Source: Taklimakanibacter deserti
GTDB taxonomy: Bacteria; Pseudomonadota; Alphaproteobacteria; Rhizobiales; Aestuariivirgaceae
NCBI GenBank assembly: GCA_003574785.1
Contig: QORU01000005.1
Span: 124,001 to 188,000, forward strand
Reading direction: 5' to 3'
Length of the DNA stretch: 64,000 nucleotides
Below the pieces are notes generated by a model, which was not told where the DNA came from, did not search any database, and saw only the letters and a program-made list of their open reading frames with translations. Shown in pieces: positions 7,986-17,482 of the stretch (its first letter is position 1; each line of letters begins with the position of its first letter). The position numbers and the translations under genes are program-made.

Positions 7986-9287
7986 ATGAACGTCAAGGCA
8001 TCGGCCAAGGGCCTCAACGAAGCTTGGGTTGAACGGCGCAGCAAGGCCGTTTCGCGCGGCGTCGGCATGGCCGCGCCGGTGATCGCAGCGCGCGCCGAGG
8101 ATTCCGAATTGTGGGATATCGAAGGCCGCCGCTATATCGATTTCGGCGGCGGCATCGCCGTGCTCAATACCGGCCATCGCCATCCGGCCGTGATGAAGCG
8201 GGTGCAGGAGCAACTCAACGCCTTCACCCACACCTGCTTCATGGTCGCTCCTTACGCGCCTTTCATCGAGCTCGCCGAGAAGCTCAATGCCATCGCCCCG
8301 ATCTCGGGCGAGAAGAAGAGCCTGTTCGTGACCACCGGCGCCGAAGCGGTGGAGAACGCCATCAAGATCGCGCGCGCCCATACCGGCCGCAGCGACATCA
8401 TCTGTTTCCAGGGCGGTTTCCACGGCCGCACGCTGCTCACCATGGCGATGACCGGCAAGGTCGTCCCTTACAAGACGAAATTCGGCCCCTTCCCGGGCGG
8501 CGTGTGGCATGTGCCCTTCCCGGTCGCGCATAAGGGAGTGAGCGTCGAGGACACGATCCACGCCATCGAATGGCTGTTCAAGTCCGACGTCGAGCCCTCG
8601 CGGGTTGCGGCTATCGTCATCGAGCCGGTGCAGGGCGAAGGCGGCTTCTATATCGCGCCCAAGGAGCTGATGAAGGCCTTGCGCAAGATCTGCGACGATC
8701 ACGGCATCGTCTTCATCGCGGACGAGATCCAGTCGGGCTTCGGGCGCACCGGCAAATGGTTCGCCATGGAGCATATGGGCGTCGAGCCCGATCTCATGAC
8801 GGTCGCGAAATCGCTGGCCGGCGGCTTCCCGCTCGCGGGCGTTGTCGGCCGCGCCAAGATGATGGATGCGCCGGAGCCCGGCGGCCTTGGCGGCACCTAT
8901 GCCGGCAACCCGGTCGCCTGCGCCGCCGCCCTTGGCGTGTTCGAGGCCTTCGAGCAGGACAAGCTCCTCGAGAAGGCGGAGAAGCAGGGCAACCTCATGG
9001 TCGAGCGCCTGAAGGCGATCAAGGCCAAGAACAAGGGCATGCCGATGGGCGACATCCGCGCTTTGGGCGCCATGGTCGCCTTCGAGCTCGTCACCGAGCG
9101 CGGCGGCGACAAGCCGGATGCGGCGGCGGTCAAGGCGCTGGTGGCAAAATGTCTCGAGCGCGGCCTGCTCATCCTGAGCTGCGGCGTCTATGGCGACACG
9201 GTCCGCCTCTTGACCCCGCTCACCGCTTCGGAAGCCATTATCAAGGAAGGCCTCGACATCCTCGAATCCGCCATTTTGGGGAACTAA
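7986..9287 (+). CDS. gabT: 4-aminobutyrate aminotransferase (GabT-like)
   Basis: This protein has 433 residues from the ATG at 7986, which has a good upstream ribosome site (CAGGAG); an upstream in-frame ATG lacks one. It is a class III PLP aminotransferase with GAEAVENAIKIARAHTGR, the cofactor-binding IADEIQSGFGRTGKW and the Schiff-base lysine in VAKSLAGGFPLAG. The motif spacing and overall sequence fit GabT, which moves the amino group of GABA to 2-oxoglutarate, giving succinic semialdehyde. No succinate-semialdehyde dehydrogenase lies next to it. Related omega-amino-acid aminotransferases cannot be excluded. Confidence 0.87.
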   Translation: MNVKASAKGLNEAWVERRSKAVSRGVGMAAPVIAARAEDSELWDIEGRRYIDFGGGIAVLNTGHRHPAVMKRVQEQLNAFTHTCFMVAPYAPFIELAEKLNAIAPISGEKKSLFVTTGAEAVENAIKIARAHTGRSDIICFQGGFHGRTLLTMAMTGKVVPYKTKFGPFPGGVWHVPFPVAHKGVSVEDTIHAIEWLFKSDVEPSRVAAIVIEPVQGEGGFYIAPKELMKALRKICDDHGIVFIADEIQSGFGRTGKWFAMEHMGVEPDLMTVAKSLAGGFPLAGVVGRAKMMDAPEPGGLGGTYAGNPVACAAALGVFEAFEQDKLLEKAEKQGNLMVERLKAIKAKNKGMPMGDIRALGAMVAFELVTERGGDKPDAAAVKALVAKCLERGLLILSCGVYGDTVRLLTPLTASEAIIKEGLDILESAILGN

Positions 9288-9366
9288 CGAACTGCCTGCT
9301 CAGGGGGCGACGGAATTACCTTCCGTCGCCCGTCTTTGAGACGAAAGCAGCTTCGGGAGACCCTTC

Positions 9367-9924
9367 ATGCACCGCCGCCTGTTCCTGTCCGTACTTGCTT
9401 CGGGCCTGACGGCGGCTGCCTTTCCCGGCCTGGCCCAGGCGGCGAAGCAGAAGCGCCAACCCTATCAGGGCGCCGAATTGGTCTATCTCGACACCTATGA
9501 GCAGCCGGGCACGGTGATCGTCGATACGCATGCCCGCGCCCTCTACCATGTGTTGGAGGACGGCGAAGCGATCCGCTATGGCGTCGCCGTCGGCAAGGAA
9601 GGCTTTTCCTGGGCGGGCATCGCCCAGATCGGGCGCAAGACCGAATGGCCGCGCTGGACGCCGCCCGCCTCGATGATCAAGCGCAGGCCCGAGCTCGCCA
9701 AATTCGCCAATGGCATGCCGGGCGGCATACCGGACAACCCCTTGGGCGCCCGCGCCCTCTATCTCTTCGCCAATGGCCGCGACACGCTCTTCCGCATCCA
9801 CGGCACCAACGAGCCGCAATCGATCGGCACCGCCGCCTCCTCGGGCTGCATCCGCATGCTGAATGACGAAGTGGTCGAGCTCTATGACCGCGTTTACATT
9901 GGCACCAAGGTCATTGTCCTCTAG
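9367..9924 (+). CDS. L,D-transpeptidase (YkuD domain), exported
   Basis: This protein has 185 residues. An N-terminal signal sequence (arginine-containing start, hydrophobic stretch, LAQAA cut near residue 26) precedes a YkuD domain. The catalytic signature is HGTNEPQSIG followed by SSGCIRMLN with the nucleophilic Cys. These periplasmic enzymes form 3-3 cross-links in peptidoglycan or attach proteins to it. The last residues DRVYIGTKVIVL are typical of the family's end. It is monocistronic by spacing, 79 bases after gabT. A second member is at 46763. Confidence 0.9.
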   Translation: MHRRLFLSVLASGLTAAAFPGLAQAAKQKRQPYQGAELVYLDTYEQPGTVIVDTHARALYHVLEDGEAIRYGVAVGKEGFSWAGIAQIGRKTEWPRWTPPASMIKRRPELAKFANGMPGGIPDNPLGARALYLFANGRDTLFRIHGTNEPQSIGTAASSGCIRMLNDEVVELYDRVYIGTKVIVL

Positions 9925-10000
9925 CTGCAGCGCCGCGCCCCAGCTTGCCACGCCTCCGGCGCACCACCACATAAGGGGCGGAAAGCCTGTGGAGCATCCC

Positions 10001-10450
10001 ATGCGAAAAGACTGGAAGCCCGTGCCTGCCGCCGATCTGCCGGACGGCCTTCTGCTGTTCGATGGGCTTTGCCATGTCTGCTCGGGCAGCGTGCGCTTTC
10101 TCCTCGAGCGCGATCATACGCAGCAATTCACTTATGTGCCCTGCCAGTCGCCGTGGGGAAACGAGATCATGGGGCGCTTCGGCATCGACCGTGATTTCGC
10201 CGAGAGCTTCGCTTTTGTCGACAAGGGGCAAATCCTGTTCAAATCGGATGCTGCCATCGCGGCGGCGAGCCGCCTTCGCGCCTGGCGCTGGATTTCTCTC
10301 TTGCGCTATGTGCCGCGGGCCTTGCGCGACTGGGCCTATGACATACTGGCGCGCAATCGTTACAACTGGTTCGGCAAGCGTGACACCTGCCTGGTTCTGC
10401 CGCCCGAGACGCGAGCGCGCTTTCTCACCGAAGCGCCATCGAAGCGCTGA
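10001..10450 (+). CDS. DCC-family thiol-disulfide oxidoreductase (DUF393)
   Basis: This protein has 149 residues. ATG 10001 is chosen because GGAG sits 7 bases upstream; the frame is open into the preceding gene. The defining motif DGLCHVCSGSVRF (D-x-x-C-x-x-C) near residue 25 gives the DCC family its name and suggests a thioredoxin-like redox site. The C-terminal part (LLRYVPRALRDWAYDILARNRY) is the usual hydrophobic/basic tail. Function is poorly defined in the family; a cytoplasmic redox role is inference. It ends directly before the convergent methyltransferase gene. Confidence 0.87.
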   Translation: MRKDWKPVPAADLPDGLLLFDGLCHVCSGSVRFLLERDHTQQFTYVPCQSPWGNEIMGRFGIDRDFAESFAFVDKGQILFKSDAAIAAASRLRAWRWISLLRYVPRALRDWAYDILARNRYNWFGKRDTCLVLPPETRARFLTEAPSKR

Positions 10451-11263
10451 TCACACTTTCCGTCCCCAGGCCTGGAAGATGCGCGGCAGGGAGACGATCG
10501 TGTCGGGCCGGCGATTGAACTCCTCAATCTCGCGGCTGATCCAGGCGATCTCCTCCGCATTGGCGAGACCTTCCGCCTTGAGCCCGTCCGCGACCGCGGC
10601 GAAGGTGAGGACGGCGACATCTTTCGCCCCGTTTTTGCGCGAGAAGGGCTGGACCACGGTCGTCTCCACCTGGTCGAATCCAGCCTCTTCCAGAAGCAGG
10701 CTGAGCCGGCGTCCGATCGTAGGATCGCCGCCCCGCCGCCGCGACAGTGTCATATAAAGCTCGGCCGCCGTATCGAGTGACGCGCATTCGGGATAGGAGA
10801 AACGCCCCGAGAGATCGATGTCCTCCACCACGATCACGCCGCCTGGCTTGAGCGCCGCCATGGCCTCTCTGAGCAGTACCATCGGGTGGGGCAGATGGGT
10901 GAGGATGAAGCGCGCAAAGACCATGTCGGCATTCTTGACGGGCCATGACGCCGTTACGTCGCCGGCCTCAAATTTCACGTGAGTGATGGCTCGCGTCTCG
11001 GCCTCGGCCCGCGCCAGCGTGAGCTTCTCCTCGTCGAGATCGATCGCCGTCACATGCCCGTCACGTCCCACGAGGCGCGCCAGGGTGAATGTCACATCGC
11101 CGCCGCCGCAGCCGGCATCAACGACCGTAAACCCTTTGCGTAGGCCGGCGCGCTTGAGCAGCGCCTCGGTCGTAGGTTCGAGTATGCGCGCAATGACGGA
11201 AAGCCGGTTGCGTCCCTGCGCACCGCCCTTGATCGGATATGATTTCAGAGCCTTCGTGACCAT
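10451..11263 (-). CDS. class I SAM-dependent methyltransferase
   Basis: This protein has 270 residues. Motif I is VVDAGCGGGDVTF (about 47-59), the acidic residue ending strand 2 is in AIDLDEE, and post-motifs GDV and LKPGGVIVVEDID are in order, so the SAM fold is complete. It resembles UbiE-like or small-molecule methyltransferases; the substrate cannot be told. The stop abuts that of the convergent DCC gene, and the start is 28 bases after the prfC stop on the same strand, so it may be read from the prfC transcript. Confidence 0.83.
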   Translation of the reverse strand: MVTKALKSYPIKGGAQGRNRLSVIARILEPTTEALLKRAGLRKGFTVVDAGCGGGDVTFTLARLVGRDGHVTAIDLDEEKLTLARAEAETRAITHVKFEAGDVTASWPVKNADMVFARFILTHLPHPMVLLREAMAALKPGGVIVVEDIDLSGRFSYPECASLDTAAELYMTLSRRRGGDPTIGRRLSLLLEEAGFDQVETTVVQPFSRKNGAKDVAVLTFAAVADGLKAEGLANAEEIAWISREIEEFNRRPDTIVSLPRIFQAWGRKV

Positions 11264-11291
11264 GCCGAACCCCCTTTTCGACTTAGTTACG

Positions 11292-12887
11292 CTAAACCTG
11301 CTTCTGGTAATCCTTCACATCGGCGAAGGCGATCTTGGGCCAGCGCTCCTGCTCATATTGCAGGAGGAATTGGCTGCCCGCGAGGAACACCGGCGCCTTG
11401 TCGAGATCATGCGCCATGCCGGAGCGGTTCGCTTCGATGAAGCGCTCGAGCTCTTGCGGGTCGTCGGATGATATCCAGCGGCACACCGAGAAGCGCGGCG
11501 TCTCATAGGCGATCGGCAGGCCATATTCGCTGTTGAGGCGCTCGGCCAGCACATCGAGCTGTAAGGCGCCGACGACGCCCACCATCGCATTCGACCCGTC
11601 ATAGGGCAGGAAGAGCTGAACCACGCCCTCTTCCGCCATCTGCTGCAGGGCCTCGCGCAGTTTCTTCGCCTTCATCGCATCCTGCAATTTGATGCGGCGC
11701 AGGATTTCCGGCGCGAAGCTCGGCACGCCGCGGAAGACGAGATCCTCGCCCTCGGTGAGGGTATCGCCGATGCGCAAGGTGCCGTGATTGGGAATGCCGA
11801 CGACATCGCCGGCATAGGCCTCGTCCGCCAGCGCCCGGTCCTGGGCGAAGAAGAATTGCGGCGCCGACAGGCTCATCGGCTTTCCGGTGCGCACCAGCTT
11901 CACCTTCATGCCGCGCTCGAGCTTGCCGGAGCAGACGCGCAGGAAGGCGATGCGGTCGCGGTGATTGGGATCCATATTGGCCTGGATCTTGAACACGAAG
12001 CCCGTCATCTTGGGCTCGCCGGCTTCGACCATGCGGCTCGCCGCCTGCTGGTTGCGGGGCGACGGCGCATAGCTGCCTAGCCCGTTGATGAGGTCGCGCA
12101 CGCCATAGTTTCGGAGCGCCGAGCCCCAGAAGACCGGCGTCAGATGGCCTTCGCGGAACGAGGCGAGATCGAAGGGTTTCGAAGCCTCGCGCGCCAGCAG
12201 CACTTCCTCCTGGAAGACCTTCGCCTCATCGGCAGGCAGAAGGCCTGTGACCGCGGGATCGTCGGGCCCCGAAACCGGCATCGGGACCTCCTCCTCGTCG
12301 AGGCCGCGCACCGTGTTGCGGGCGAGATCGTAAGTACCGGCGAAGCTGCGCGCCCGGCCGACCGGCCAGGTCATCGGCGTCACGTCGAGGGCGAGCGTCT
12401 TCTCGATCTCGTCCAGGAGATCGAAGGGATCGCGCGCCTCGCGGTCCATCTTGTTGATGAAGGTGACGATCGGGATGTCGCGCAGGCGGCAGACCTCGAA
12501 CAGTTTGCGGGTGCGCGCCTCGATGCCTTTCGCGGCGTCGATCACCATGATGGCCGAATCGACCGCGGTCAGCGTGCGGTAGGTGTCCTCGGAGAAGTCG
12601 GCATGGCCCGGCGTGTCGAGCAGGTTGAAGACATGGCCGCCATATTCGAAGGTCATGACCGAGGTCACGACCGAGATGCCGCGCTGGCGCTCGATCGCCA
12701 TCCAGTCGGAGCGCGTCGCGATGCGGTTCTTCTTGGCCTTGACCTCGCCCGCGAGCTGGATCGCGCCGCCGAACAGCAGCAATTTCTCGGTCAAGGTGGT
12801 CTTGCCGGCGTCGGGATGCGAGATGACGGCGAAAGTGCGTCGCCGCGCCGCCTCGGCCGATGCGGCGGATTTTTGCGTGATATCCAT
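11292..12887 (-). CDS. prfC: peptide chain release factor 3
   Basis: This protein has 531 residues, the normal RF3 length. The translational GTPase motifs are clear: G1 SHPDAGKTTLTEKL (about 24-37), G3 DTPGHADFSEDTYR and G4 NKMD. The early motif RQRGISVVTSVMTF is the RF3-type switch I. RF3 removes RF1 and RF2 from the ribosome after peptide release. It is divergent from sdhC, with 127 bases between the starts. Confidence 0.96.
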   Translation of the reverse strand: MDITQKSAASAEAARRRTFAVISHPDAGKTTLTEKLLLFGGAIQLAGEVKAKKNRIATRSDWMAIERQRGISVVTSVMTFEYGGHVFNLLDTPGHADFSEDTYRTLTAVDSAIMVIDAAKGIEARTRKLFEVCRLRDIPIVTFINKMDREARDPFDLLDEIEKTLALDVTPMTWPVGRARSFAGTYDLARNTVRGLDEEEVPMPVSGPDDPAVTGLLPADEAKVFQEEVLLAREASKPFDLASFREGHLTPVFWGSALRNYGVRDLINGLGSYAPSPRNQQAASRMVEAGEPKMTGFVFKIQANMDPNHRDRIAFLRVCSGKLERGMKVKLVRTGKPMSLSAPQFFFAQDRALADEAYAGDVVGIPNHGTLRIGDTLTEGEDLVFRGVPSFAPEILRRIKLQDAMKAKKLREALQQMAEEGVVQLFLPYDGSNAMVGVVGALQLDVLAERLNSEYGLPIAYETPRFSVCRWISSDDPQELERFIEANRSGMAHDLDKAPVFLAGSQFLLQYEQERWPKIAFADVKDYQKQV

Positions 12888-12957
12888 GATTTGGGCTCTG
12901 CTGCGGGGCCTCCTAGCACCTCAGACCTGCCATGCCAACCCTGCGTCGCATGGATCA

Positions 12958-12986
12958 TTGCAGTGCAGCATGGACCGGGTTAATAA
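12958..12986 (+). promoter_or_regulatory. candidate sigma-70-type promoter of sdhCDAB
   Basis: TTGCAG at 12958-12963, then exactly 17 bases, then TAATAA at 12981-12986; the sdhC ATG is at 13015. Spacing and hexamers are close to the housekeeping consensus. It lies in the only gap between divergent prfC and sdhC. No experimental support is visible. Confidence 0.45.
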
Positions 12987-13014
12987 GACTCACCTGTGAG
13001 ACCAAACAAGACCA

Positions 13015-13419
13015 ATGGCTGAGACACATACCGACAAGCGGCCCTTGTCGCCGCATCTCCAGATCTACCGGCCGATGCTGACCATGATGATGTCCATCGT
13101 GCACCGCATCACCGGAGCCGGGCTCTATTTCGGCATCATCCTGCTCATCTGGTGGCTGCTCGCCGCCGCGATCTCAGCCGATTATTTTGCCATGGTGCAG
13201 GCCTTCTTCGGCCACTGGTTCGGCAAGCTGATCCTGTTCGGCTTCACCTGGGCGCTGCTCCATCACATGCTGGGCGGCCTGCGCCATCTCCTGTGGGACA
13301 CCGGCCACGGCTTCGGCCTCACGACCATCGAATGGCTTGCCCGCGCCAATATCGCTCTGTCGATCCTGGGGACCATCGCATTGTGGCTCGGCGTCTATCT
13401 GGTGAGGGGCACATTATGA
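13015..13419 (+). CDS. sdhC: succinate dehydrogenase cytochrome b556 subunit
   Basis: This protein has 134 residues and three transmembrane helices (about 30-52, 68-88, 108-130). The family signatures are RPLSPHLQIYRP at the start, HRITGAGLYFG before helix 1 and HHMLGGLRHLLWDTGHG with the probable heme-ligand histidine. It anchors the catalytic subunits to the membrane and carries heme b and the quinone site. It is first in sdhCDAB and its stop overlaps the sdhD start (ATGA). Confidence 0.95.
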   Translation: MAETHTDKRPLSPHLQIYRPMLTMMMSIVHRITGAGLYFGIILLIWWLLAAAISADYFAMVQAFFGHWFGKLILFGFTWALLHHMLGGLRHLLWDTGHGFGLTTIEWLARANIALSILGTIALWLGVYLVRGTL

Positions 13420-13787
13420 AGACACCGCTCGGCACCGTCTTGGGCCTGGGCTCCGCCAAGGCCGGCACCGAACATTGGTGGCTGCAGCGGGTCACGGCCA
13501 TCGCCAATATCCCGCTCGTCATCTTCCTCGTCGTCTTCATCCTCTGGCATTTGGGCGCCGACCGCGCTCAGCTGATGGCGAGCGTCAAGCATCCGCTCAT
13601 CGCCATCGCCCTCGTCATGTCCTTCCTCTCCATCCTCTGGCATATGCGCCTCGGCATGCAGGTCATCATCGAGGACTATGTCCATGGCGGCTGGCGCCTG
13701 CCCTGCCTCCTCGCCAATCTCTTCTTCACCGCCGCTCTGGGCATCGCCGCCCTTTACGCGATCCTCTCTCTCAGTTTCGGAGCCTGA
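13416..13787 (+). CDS. sdhD: succinate dehydrogenase hydrophobic anchor subunit
   Basis: This protein has 123 residues from the ATG at 13416, which overlaps the sdhC stop. It has three hydrophobic helices (about 28-50, 56-80, 92-118). The motifs [14 protein letters not shown] and [16 protein letters not shown] are typical of alphaproteobacterial SdhD, where the second contains the heme-side histidine and the conserved acidic-Tyr pair. It is the membrane anchor and quinone-binding partner of SdhC; sdhA follows after four bases. Confidence 0.94.
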   Translation: MKTPLGTVLGLGSAKAGTEHWWLQRVTAIANIPLVIFLVVFILWHLGADRAQLMASVKHPLIAIALVMSFLSILWHMRLGMQVIIEDYVHGGWRLPCLLANLFFTAALGIAALYAILSLSFGA

Positions 13788-13791
13788 GCGC

Positions 13792-15636
13792 ATGGCCGCG
13801 CCCAAAACCAACGGATCAGCCGCGCCCAAATCCTTCTCGATCGGTGATCGCGCCTATCCCATCATCGATCACAGTTTCGATGTCATCGTCGTCGGCGCCG
13901 GCGGCTCGGGGCTCAGGGCAGCGCTCGGCGCCTCGCAGTCCGGCCTCAAGACCGCCTGCATCACTAAGGTCTTCCCCACCCGCTCGCACACCGTCGCGGC
14001 ACAGGGCGGTATCGCCGCATCGCTCGGCAATATGGGACCCGACGACTGGCGCTGGCACATGTATGACACGGTCAAGGGCGCCGACTGGCTGGGCGACCAG
14101 GACGCCATCGAATATATGTGCCGCAACGCGCCGGTCGCCGTCTATGAGCTCGAGCATTTCGGCATGCCCTTCTCGCGCACCGAGGAAGGCAAGATCTATC
14201 AGCGGCCCTTCGGCGGCATGATGATGAATTTCGGCGAGGGCCCGCCGGTGCAGCGCACCTGCGCCGTCGCCGACCGCACCGGCCATGCCATGCTGCACAC
14301 GCTCTATGGCCAGTCGCTGCGCTATTCGACCGAGTTCTTCATCGAGTATTTCGCCCTCGATCTCATCATGCAGGATGGCGCCTGCCGCGGCGTGATGGCG
14401 CTCAGCCTGGAAGACGGCTCGATCCATCGTTTCCGCGCGCATCGCACCATCCTCGCCACCGGCGGCTATGGCCGCGCTTATTTCTCCGCCACATCCGCCC
14501 ATACCTGCACCGGCGACGGCAATGCCATGGTGCTGCGCGCCGGCCTGCCGCTGCAGGACATGGAATTCGTCCAGTTCCATCCGACCGGCGTCTATGGCGC
14601 GGGAGTCCTCATCACCGAAGGGGCGCGCGGCGAAGGCGGCTATGTCACGAATTCGGAAGGCGAGCGCTTCATGGAGCGCTATGCGCCTTCGGCCAAGGAC
14701 CTGGCCTCGCGCGACGTCGTCTCCCGCTCCATGACCATCGAGATCCGCGAAGGCCGCGGCGTCGGGCCGGAGAAGGATCATATCCATCTCCATCTCGAGC
14801 ATCTGGACGCCAGCATCCTGGAAGAGCGTCTTCCCGGCATCAGCGAGTCGGCCAAGATCTTCGCCGGCGTCGATGTCACGCGCGATCCGATCCCGATCGT
14901 GCCGACGGTCCACTATAATATGGGCGGCGTGCCTACCAACTATCACGGCCAGGCGCTGGCCGGTGACGGCAATGATCCCGAGAAGGTCGTGCAGGGACTC
15001 TATGCGGTGGGCGAGGCGGCATGCGTTTCCGTTCACGGCGCCAATCGGCTGGGCTCCAACTCGCTCATCGATCTCGTGGTCTTCGGCCGCGCCGCGGCCC
15101 ACAAATGCGCCGAGGAGATCGAGCCCAACACACCCCATGCCGAGCTGCCGAAGGATGCGGGCGAGGCTACGGTCGCGCGGCTCGACCATTATCGCTTCGC
15201 CAATGGCGGAACGCCGACGGCCGAGCTGCGCTTGCGCATGCAGCGCACCATGCAGAGCAATTGCGCGGTGTTCCGCACCGGCGAGATCCTCAAGGAAGGG
15301 GTGAAGGTCATCGGCGAAGTGTGGCGCGCGACCGACGACATCAAGGTCACCGACCGCTCCCTGATCTGGAATTCCGATCTCGTCGAGACGCTCGAATATG
15401 ACAATCTCATCGCGCAGGCGGCGGTGACGGTCGAAGGCGCGCTTGCCCGCCAGGAGAGCCGCGGCGCCCATGCGCGCGAGGACTTCCCCGAACGCGACGA
15501 CAAGACCTGGATGAAGCACACGCTGTCCCGCACCGATGATGCCAAGCGCAAGGTGAGCCTCGACTACCGCCCGGTGCACACTTACACGCTCTCCAACGAC
15601 ATCGCCTATATCAAGCCGAAGGCGCGGGTTTACTAG
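13792..15636 (+). CDS. sdhA: succinate dehydrogenase flavoprotein subunit
   Basis: This protein has 614 residues from the ATG at 13792. The FAD-binding [14 protein letters not shown] (about residues 29-42), the covalent-flavin histidine in [16 protein letters not shown], the active-site [20 protein letters not shown] and [19 protein letters not shown] are all present. It oxidises succinate to fumarate on the cytoplasmic side and passes electrons to SdhB. Third gene of the operon. Confidence 0.97.
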   Translation: MAAPKTNGSAAPKSFSIGDRAYPIIDHSFDVIVVGAGGSGLRAALGASQSGLKTACITKVFPTRSHTVAAQGGIAASLGNMGPDDWRWHMYDTVKGADWLGDQDAIEYMCRNAPVAVYELEHFGMPFSRTEEGKIYQRPFGGMMMNFGEGPPVQRTCAVADRTGHAMLHTLYGQSLRYSTEFFIEYFALDLIMQDGACRGVMALSLEDGSIHRFRAHRTILATGGYGRAYFSATSAHTCTGDGNAMVLRAGLPLQDMEFVQFHPTGVYGAGVLITEGARGEGGYVTNSEGERFMERYAPSAKDLASRDVVSRSMTIEIREGRGVGPEKDHIHLHLEHLDASILEERLPGISESAKIFAGVDVTRDPIPIVPTVHYNMGGVPTNYHGQALAGDGNDPEKVVQGLYAVGEAACVSVHGANRLGSNSLIDLVVFGRAAAHKCAEEIEPNTPHAELPKDAGEATVARLDHYRFANGGTPTAELRLRMQRTMQSNCAVFRTGEILKEGVKVIGEVWRATDDIKVTDRSLIWNSDLVETLEYDNLIAQAAVTVEGALARQESRGAHAREDFPERDDKTWMKHTLSRTDDAKRKVSLDYRPVHTYTLSNDIAYIKPKARVY

Positions 15637-15650
15637 GAGTCATGGAATAG

Positions 15651-16427
15651 ATGGTCGCCTTCAGCCTTCCGCAGAATTCCAAGGTCGATGCCGGCAAGGT
15701 TTGGCCCGCGCCGCACAAGGGCGAGCTCAAGGAATTCCGCATCTATCGCTGGTCGCCGGACGATCACCAGAATCCGCGCCTCGACACTTATCATGTCGAT
15801 CTCAAAACCTGTGGACCGATGGTCCTCGACGCCTTGATCAAGATCAAGAACGAGCAGGATGCCACGTTGACCTTCCGCCGCTCCTGCCGGGAAGGCATTT
15901 GCGGCTCCTGCGCCATGAATATCGACGGCACCAACACGCTCGCCTGCCTCAAGGCGATCCATGACGTGAAGGGACCGGTCAAGATCTATCCCTTGCCGCA
16001 TATGCCGGTGGTCAAGGACCTCGTCCCCGACATGACCAAGTTCTACGCACAGCATCGCTCGATCGATCCCTGGCTCAAGACCACGACGCCGACGCCGCAG
16101 GCCGAATGGCGGCAGTCGCATGCCGACCGCGCGAAGCTCGACGGGCTCTATGAATGCATCCTGTGCGCCTGCTGCTCGACCTCATGCCCGAGCTATTGGT
16201 GGAACGGCGATCGCTATCTGGGCCCCGCTATCCTGCTCCAGGCCTATCGCTGGTTGATCGACAGCCGCGACGAGGCGACGGGCGAAAGGCTCGACAATCT
16301 GGAAGATCCGTTTAGGCTTTATCGCTGCCACACGATCATGAACTGCGCCAAGGCCTGCCCGAAGCATCTCAACCCCGCCAAGGCCATTGCCGAGATCAAG
16401 AAGATGATGGTGGAGCGCAGGCTCTAG
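15651..16427 (+). CDS. sdhB: succinate dehydrogenase iron-sulfur subunit
   Basis: This protein has 258 residues. The [2Fe-2S] cysteines are in [10 protein letters not shown] and the later C of TLAC; the [4Fe-4S] and [3Fe-4S] ligands are in [12 protein letters not shown] and [17 protein letters not shown]. It carries electrons from SdhA to the quinone site in the membrane. It lies 14 bases after sdhA and closes the operon. Confidence 0.97.
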   Translation: MVAFSLPQNSKVDAGKVWPAPHKGELKEFRIYRWSPDDHQNPRLDTYHVDLKTCGPMVLDALIKIKNEQDATLTFRRSCREGICGSCAMNIDGTNTLACLKAIHDVKGPVKIYPLPHMPVVKDLVPDMTKFYAQHRSIDPWLKTTTPTPQAEWRQSHADRAKLDGLYECILCACCSTSCPSYWWNGDRYLGPAILLQAYRWLIDSRDEATGERLDNLEDPFRLYRCHTIMNCAKACPKHLNPAKAIAEIKKMMVERRL

Positions 16428-16857
16428 CCGCCTTCTCGATCGATCGCCACAGTTGGGTGAATTCAGGGATTATCAGGGATTTTCAGGGAATTTTGTGAAA
16501 ATCCGCGGCCGCTCCAAACATATCAACGAGTTAGTCCCGCAACAGGAATAAAGAGCAGGGAATTGAGCGACCCTTGTGCTTTTTCTGCTTTGAAGCGCAA
16601 ACGCCCGGCTCCGGGAGTTGCAGATTCATCGATCCTGATATTTCCCAAATCCCACGCTTCCGCCCACGAAGTCAAGCGCTCACGATCTGCGGCAAGGTGA
16701 CGAACCGGAAAGCCTCGCGACGCGTCGTGCGCGCGTCGCATCGACGGCCGACAATCAGACGCAATCGCTTAACGGGTCCTAAAGTCCAGTTGCAGCAGGG
16801 AGTTGCAAAGCGGGACGGGTTGCGGTTGAGTGCCTCTACGGCAAGGGGGAATCATCG
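16428..16857. other. intergenic region with no convincing gene
   Basis: There are 430 bases between sdhB and the TerB-like gene. Short frames exist on both strands (for example minus 16523-16741), but none has a recognisable domain or ribosome site. Composition is uneven, with AT-richer patches. Besides the 10-base-period repeat listed separately, CAGGGA recurs as GCAGGGAATTGAG near 16557 and GCAGGGAGTTGC near 16796. It could be decayed coding or mobile sequence; this is inference. Confidence 0.4.
16461..16490. repeat. three tandem copies of an ~10-base CAGGGAT unit
   Basis: The units ATTCAGGGAT, TATCAGGGAT and TTTCAGGGAA follow each other with a period of exactly 10 bases, one helical turn, just downstream of sdhB. 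They could be binding sites on one face of the DNA or a decayed repeat. Confidence 0.6.
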
Positions 16858-17379
16858 ATGCACATACTGATAGCGCTGGTCGGCATACTGGGCGTGGCGG
16901 CGGTCTGGTATTGGCGCCTCAAGGCCATCAAGGAGACGACCGATGATGTGACCGACATGGCGGGCCGCGCCTGGGGCAAGTGGAAGCGCTACAAATTCCG
17001 CAGGAAGGCCGAGGCAGCGCCGGTCGAGGCCGTCGATGATCCGGTGGCCGCCGCCGTCATCATGATGATGGCCATCGCTGCGGAAGAACGTCCGCTCACA
17101 CAAACCGCCGAGACGGCGATCCGCGGTGAAGTGGTCAAGACCATGGGCATTGCCGATCCGACCGAGCTCATGGTCTTCGGCAAATGGGTGGCGTCGCATG
17201 TCGAGGACGCCAACAACGTGTCGCTGCGCTATGCGAAATTGTGGATGCGCGATCTGTCGCAAGGAGAGCGCGAGGATTTCCTGCGGATGGTCCGGCGCGT
17301 AGCGGCTGCCGACGGCGAGGTGACCGCGCGCCAGCAGCTCAAGATCGCCAAGCTCGCGGAGCGCTTGGGATTGAAGTGA
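16858..17379 (+). CDS. TerB-like domain protein with N-terminal membrane anchor
   Basis: This protein has 173 residues. An N-terminal hydrophobic stretch (about 2-20) may anchor it. Then comes a basic linker (WGKWKRYKFRRK) and, from about residue 60, an all-helical domain with the TerB pattern: ...DPVAAAVIMMMAIAAEERPL..., SQGEREDFLRMVRRVAAADG and a final KIAKLAERLGL. TerB folds occur in tellurite-resistance and membrane stress complexes; some bind metal. No other ter genes are near. Role unknown. Confidence 0.65.
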   Translation: MHILIALVGILGVAAVWYWRLKAIKETTDDVTDMAGRAWGKWKRYKFRRKAEAAPVEAVDDPVAAAVIMMMAIAAEERPLTQTAETAIRGEVVKTMGIADPTELMVFGKWVASHVEDANNVSLRYAKLWMRDLSQGEREDFLRMVRRVAAADGEVTARQQLKIAKLAERLGLK

Positions 17380-17384
17380 ATAGA

Positions 17385-17429
17385 GCATGATCCGGAAAAG
17401 TGGGCACCGGTTTTCCGAAAAGATCATGC
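17385..17429. repeat. nested palindromic repeat, Rhizobiales-type
   Basis: GCATGATC (17385-17392) pairs with GATCATGC (17422-17429), and the inner CGGAAAA (17393-17399) pairs with TTTTCCG (17411-17417). The sequence is of the dispersed intergenic palindrome type familiar from Rhizobiales genomes. It lies just after the TerB-like gene. Confidence 0.7.
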
Positions 17430-17439
17430 GCAAAAAAAG

Positions 17440-17482
17440 CTAAAGCGCGATGGCGACTCGATGTAAAGCCATCGCGCTTTAG
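17440..17482. terminator. 15-bp perfect hairpin between convergent genes
   Basis: The arms at 17440-17454 and 17468-17482 are perfect complements (CTAAAGCGCGATGGC and its reverse complement) around a 13-base loop. The right arm overlaps the stop codon of the convergent lipoprotein gene. A bidirectional terminator or another dispersed repeat is likely; there is no long T tract. The half-motif CATCGCGCTTTAGC recurs near 36430. Confidence 0.55.

Noticed and set aside
13816..15579. Long 587-codon minus-strand frame over sdhA
   Set aside because: Antisense shadow caused by high GC3 of sdhA; no protein-like motifs.
16523..16741. Minus-strand 72-codon frame in the sdhB-TerB gap
   Set aside because: No ribosome site, no recognised domain; overlaps repeat-rich, uneven sequence. 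Possibly a decayed fragment but not supportable as a gene.
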